Origin: DASWRT01 sp036403035
GTDB lineage: Bacteria; Pseudomonadota; Alphaproteobacteria; ATCC43930; CGMCC-115725
Direction of reading: 5' to 3'
NCBI GenBank assembly: GCA_036403035.1
Contig: DASWRT010000302.1
Coordinates: 1 to 8,186 of the forward strand
DNA length: 8,186 bases
Shown: piece by piece, positions 5,976 to 8,186 of the stretch
Numbering within the stretch: the first letter of the stretch is position 1
How the letters are laid out: each line of letters begins with the position of its first letter
Notes under the pieces: model-generated
The model's input: only the letters and a program-made list of their open reading frames with translations
Told to the model about the DNA's origin: nothing
The model's database searches: none
Translations under genes and position numbers: made by a program

Positions 5976-7289
5976 ATGCCGACCGCTGAGAATACCGTCG
6001 CCGGCGCCGCCGCCACATCCGGCCGGCAGCGCTGGATTCAACTCGCCCTCGGCGTGATCGCCATGATGGCGATCTCCAGCCCGCAATATGTCTGGACGCT
6101 GTTCCTGAAGCCGCTCCAGACGACGCTCGGAGCCACCCTGCCGGCGCTCCAGATCACCTTCTCGCTGCTGATCGTGCTGCAGACGTGGCTATCGCCGCTT
6201 CAGGGCTGGCTGGTCGATCGATTCGGGCCGCGGCTGCTGATCACGATCGGCGCGGCGCTGACGGGCCTCAGCTGGATCCTCTCGGCCAAGGCCGGAAGCG
6301 TCGGCATGCTGTACCTCACCTACGGCGTGCTGGGCGGCATCGGCACCGGCATCGTCTATGTCGGGGTCGTCGGGCTGATGGTGCGCTGGTTCCCCGACCG
6401 CCGCGGCTTCGCGACGGGCGCGGTGGCGGCCGGCTACGGCTTCGGCGCCATGCTGACGACCTTTCCGATCGACACGATGCTGAAGACCGCCGGGCACCAG
6501 CAGACGCTCCTGGTGTTCGGCATCATTCTCGGCGTGGTCGGCGTCGCCGCGGCGTTCGGCCTGCGCCTCCCGCCCGCCGGCCATGCCGCCGCCGTCGTCT
6601 CCGCCGGGAGCGCGGGGGGAGGGAGCGTCAGGCCCGCCACGATGCTGCGGACGCCGATCTTCTGGCTGCTCTTCGTGATGATGACGATGATGTCGACCGG
6701 CGGCCTGATGGTGATCTCGCAGTTCGCCGCCTTCATGCGCGACTTCGGCGTCGCCGACGTCGTCGTGTTCGGCGTCGCCGCGCTGCCGTTCGCGCTGACC
6801 TTCGACCGGATCACGAACGGGCTGACCCGGCCGTTCTTCGGCTGGGTGTCGGACCGCATCGGCCGCGAGAAGACGATGGGCATCGCCTTCCTGCTGGAAG
6901 CCGCGTCGGTGTCGCTGATGCTCTATTTCCGGGACAACGCGCCGCTTTTCGTGCTCCTGTCCGGCGTCGTGTTCTTCGGCTGGGGCGAGATCTTCTCGCT
7001 CTTCCCGTCGACCCTCACCGATACGTTCGGCGAGAGGCATGCGACGACCAACTACGGCTTCCTCTATATGGCGCAGGGCGTCGGGTCGGTGCTGGGCGGA
7101 CCGGTCGCCGCGCTGATCCACGACAGCGCCGGAAGCTGGATGCCGGTCTTCGCGCTCGTCATCGGGATGGACGTCCTGACGGCGCTGCTCGCGCTGCTGG
7201 TGCTCAGCCCGATGCGGCGGCGCTGGCTCGAACGCACCGGCACCGCCGCCGGAGCCGCCGCGACGGCTTTCCCGACGCCCGCGGAATAG
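5976..7289 (+). CDS. OFA-family MFS transporter (OxlT-like oxalate/formate antiporter homologue)
   Basis: An inner-membrane transporter of the major facilitator superfamily, 437 residues with about 12 hydrophobic segments in two halves joined by a Gly/Ala-rich loop (about 199-221). Family marks: PQYVWTLF in TM1 (36-43); motif A GWLVDRFGPR (77-86) and its repeat GWVSDRIGRE (289-298); RWFPDRRGFATG (137-148); MLRTPIFW (223-230); and LFPSTLTDTFG (342-352) followed by NYGFLY. These match OxlT of Oxalobacter formigenes as I recall it. The arginine of the substrate site (OxlT Arg272) is kept as R285 in NGLTRPFFGW, but the position of OxlT Lys355 is Gln367 (MAQG instead of AAKA). Substrate is therefore open: oxalate/formate exchange is the customary label, and another carboxylate is equally possible. 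No oxalate-degrading genes (oxc, frc) are in the window. Confidence 0.88.
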   Translation: MPTAENTVAGAAATSGRQRWIQLALGVIAMMAISSPQYVWTLFLKPLQTTLGATLPALQITFSLLIVLQTWLSPLQGWLVDRFGPRLLITIGAALTGLSWILSAKAGSVGMLYLTYGVLGGIGTGIVYVGVVGLMVRWFPDRRGFATGAVAAGYGFGAMLTTFPIDTMLKTAGHQQTLLVFGIILGVVGVAAAFGLRLPPAGHAAAVVSAGSAGGGSVRPATMLRTPIFWLLFVMMTMMSTGGLMVISQFAAFMRDFGVADVVVFGVAALPFALTFDRITNGLTRPFFGWVSDRIGREKTMGIAFLLEAASVSLMLYFRDNAPLFVLLSGVVFFGWGEIFSLFPSTLTDTFGERHATTNYGFLYMAQGVGSVLGGPVAALIHDSAGSWMPVFALVIGMDVLTALLALLVLSPMRRRWLERTGTAAGAAATAFPTPAE

Positions 7290-7325
7290 GGCTGCGCCCT
7301 CGGCCGCTGCCGCACCGCCGCGGCC
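7288..7325 (+). terminator. Possible terminator hairpins after the OFA transporter gene
   Basis: Starting inside the stop codon, AGGGC-TGC-GCCCT (7288-7300) forms a 5-base stem with a three-base loop, followed by GGCCGC (7302-7307) pairing with GCGGCC (7320-7325). Neither is followed by a T-run, so an intrinsic terminator is only a possibility. Confidence 0.25.
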
Positions 7326-7481
7326 ATGATGAGGACCGGCGGCGGCCGGAAGAACCGGCGCGCATCGCCGCTGCCGCGCGCGTTCTGACTCGTCGAGCCG
7401 TCCGTGATCCGTTAAGATGCACCCCGCCCTGCCGAGAAACCTGATCTCGACGGAAAAAAGCATAAACATTGCAGAAGGTTG

Positions 7482-7487
7482 AAGGAG
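7482..7487 (+). promoter_or_regulatory. Ribosome binding site of ssb
   Basis: AAGGAG, 8 bases before ATG 7496, is the strongest Shine-Dalgarno sequence in the window. It rules out the in-frame TTG at 7469 as the start. The preceding A-rich stretch (7453-7466) probably belongs to the leader or promoter. No alphaproteobacterial SOS box (GTTC-N7-GTTC) was found between 7290 and 7495. Confidence 0.8.
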
Positions 7488-7495
7488 TTTCTTCA

Positions 7496-8008
7496 ATGGC
7501 CGGATCGGTCAACAAGGTCATCCTGATCGGCAATCTCGGCCGCGATCCGGAGATCCGCTCGACGCAGGGCGGCATGCGCGTCGCCAACCTGCGCATCGCC
7601 ACCTCTGAGACATGGCGCGACAAGGGCACCGGCGAGCGCCAGGAGCGCACCGAGTGGCACTCGGTCGTGATCTTCAACGAGCGGCTCGTCGAGGTCGCCG
7701 AGAAGTATCTGAAGAAGGGCGCCAAGGTGTATGTCGAGGGCGCGCTCCAGACCCGCAAATGGACCGACCAGTCCGGCGCCGAGCGCTACTCGACCGAGGT
7801 GGTGCTGCAGCGGTTCCGCGGCGAGCTGACGATGCTCGACGGCCGCGGCGACGGCGGCGGTGGCGGCGGGATGGGCGGCGGCTACGACGAGGGCGGCTAT
7901 TCCGGTGGCGGGGGAGGAGGAAGCTTCGGCGGCGGGGGCTCGTCGGGCGGCGGCGGCGGCCGGCGGCCGGCGCAGAACGACCCACTCGACGACGACATCC
8001 CGTTCTGA
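7496..8008 (+). CDS. ssb: Single-stranded DNA-binding protein SSB
   Basis: Binds and protects single-stranded DNA in replication, recombination and repair, and recruits partner proteins through its C-terminal tip. The 170-residue protein has an OB-fold domain (1 to about 113) starting MAGSVNKVILIGNLGRDPE, with tryptophans at 40, 54 and 89 matching the stacking residues W40, W54 and W88 of E. coli SSB. A glycine-rich linker (about 117-155) is interrupted by Tyr, Ser and Phe. The acidic tail ends DPLDDDIPF, the canonical partner-binding tip, so the gene is complete. Length is normal for the family. It stands alone here: the upstream neighbour is the OFA transporter gene on the same strand 206 bases away, and an IS3 element begins about 20 bases after the stop, so any native downstream terminator or neighbour is displaced. 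Confidence 0.97.
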   Translation: MAGSVNKVILIGNLGRDPEIRSTQGGMRVANLRIATSETWRDKGTGERQERTEWHSVVIFNERLVEVAEKYLKKGAKVYVEGALQTRKWTDQSGAERYSTEVVLQRFRGELTMLDGRGDGGGGGGMGGGYDEGGYSGGGGGGSFGGGGSSGGGGGRRPAQNDPLDDDIPF

Positions 8009-8028
8009 AGGGTGGGCAAGCCGGCGTG

Positions 8029-8053
8029 TGAACCGCGCCGGGTTTGCCGGAGG
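8029..8053 (+). repeat. Putative left terminal inverted repeat of the IS3 element
   Basis: The block begins TGAACCGCGCCGGG and runs through TTTGCCGGAGG. The assignment rests on its position about 50 bases before orfA and on resemblance to remembered IS3 ends. The matching right repeat is not in the window. Confidence 0.5.
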
Positions 8054-8078
8054 CTCCAGACCTTGAGAGGATGGAGCG

Positions 8079-8186
8079 ATGACGAAAGCGACTTCAAACC
8101 GGTTCTCGCCTGAAGTTCGGCAACGCGCGGTGCGGATGGTCCTCGAGCACGCGAATGACCACCATGCCTCGCCGTGGGCCGCGATT
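8079..8186 (+). CDS. IS3-family transposase OrfA, N-terminal 36 codons (cut by window end)
   Basis: OrfA is the helix-turn-helix DNA-binding part of the IS3 transposase, normally joined to the OrfB catalytic part by programmed -1 frameshifting. The visible protein begins MTKATSNRFSPEVRQRAVRM and continues VLEHANDHHASPWAAI, the typical opening of this family (F-S-P-E-V-R-x-R-A-V-R-M). ATG 8079 has purine-rich AGAGG (8066-8070) 8 bases upstream. The helix-turn-helix, the frameshift window and orfB lie beyond the edge. Confidence 0.9.
   Translation, partial: MTKATSNRFSPEVRQRAVRMVLEHANDHHASPWAAI

Larger units (their letters stand above)
8029..8186 (+). mobile_element. IS3-family insertion sequence, left end (runs off the window)
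   Basis: The start of orfA (8079 onward) is preceded by TGAACCGCGCCGGGTTTGCC (from 8029), which has the TG start and GC-rich body I associate with left inverted repeats of IS3-family elements. The exact boundary could be 8027 (TGTGAACC) or 8029. The right end, orfB and the target duplication are outside the window, so intactness cannot be judged. Confidence 0.75.

Noticed and set aside
6189..7496. 435-codon open frame on the minus strand
   Set aside because: It mirrors the OFA transporter gene and reads as Arg/His/Glu-rich sequence without domains.
7840..7970. Tandem GGC/GGN repeat
   Set aside because: This is the glycine-rich linker of SSB, normal for the family, not a separate repeat element.

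Overview
The window looks like a piece of chromosome from a high-GC alphaproteobacterium, probably of the Rhizobiales or a nearby order. The basis is the very GC-rich third codon positions, an SSB of alphaproteobacterial type, and a ribB fused to a worn-out GTP cyclohydrolase II domain, an arrangement common in that class. I cannot name the genus from the sequence. No rRNA, tRNA or CRISPR array is visible.

Layout, left to right: the 3' part of a stand-alone malic enzyme gene (+, start outside the window); a 345-base AT-richer spacer with a strong hairpin; a DHA2-type 14-TM drug efflux transporter (+) whose GC content is lower than its neighbours'; a soluble class III adenylate cyclase (+) with a roughly 200-residue N-terminal region; a convergent ribB-type gene (-) for 3,4-dihydroxy-2-butanone-4-phosphate synthase; a 417-base divergent intergenic region; an OFA-family (OxlT-like) carboxylate transporter (+); ssb (+); and, about 20 bases after the ssb stop, the left end and start of orfA of an IS3-family insertion sequence that runs off the right edge.

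The genes do not form one pathway. Malic enzyme and the OFA transporter both concern C2-C4 carboxylates, but they lie about 4.8 kb apart in separate transcription units. The cyclase would make cAMP, ribB feeds riboflavin synthesis, and ssb is housekeeping. The window reads as a mosaic of single-gene units. The efflux gene (atypical composition, no clear ribosome binding site) and the IS3 element are the likely accessory parts. I found no convincing new multi-gene system. The best second-look items are the RibB fusion with its lost zinc site, the OFA transporter with Gln at the position of the OxlT substrate lysine, the cyclase N-terminal region, and the IS boundary directly behind ssb.
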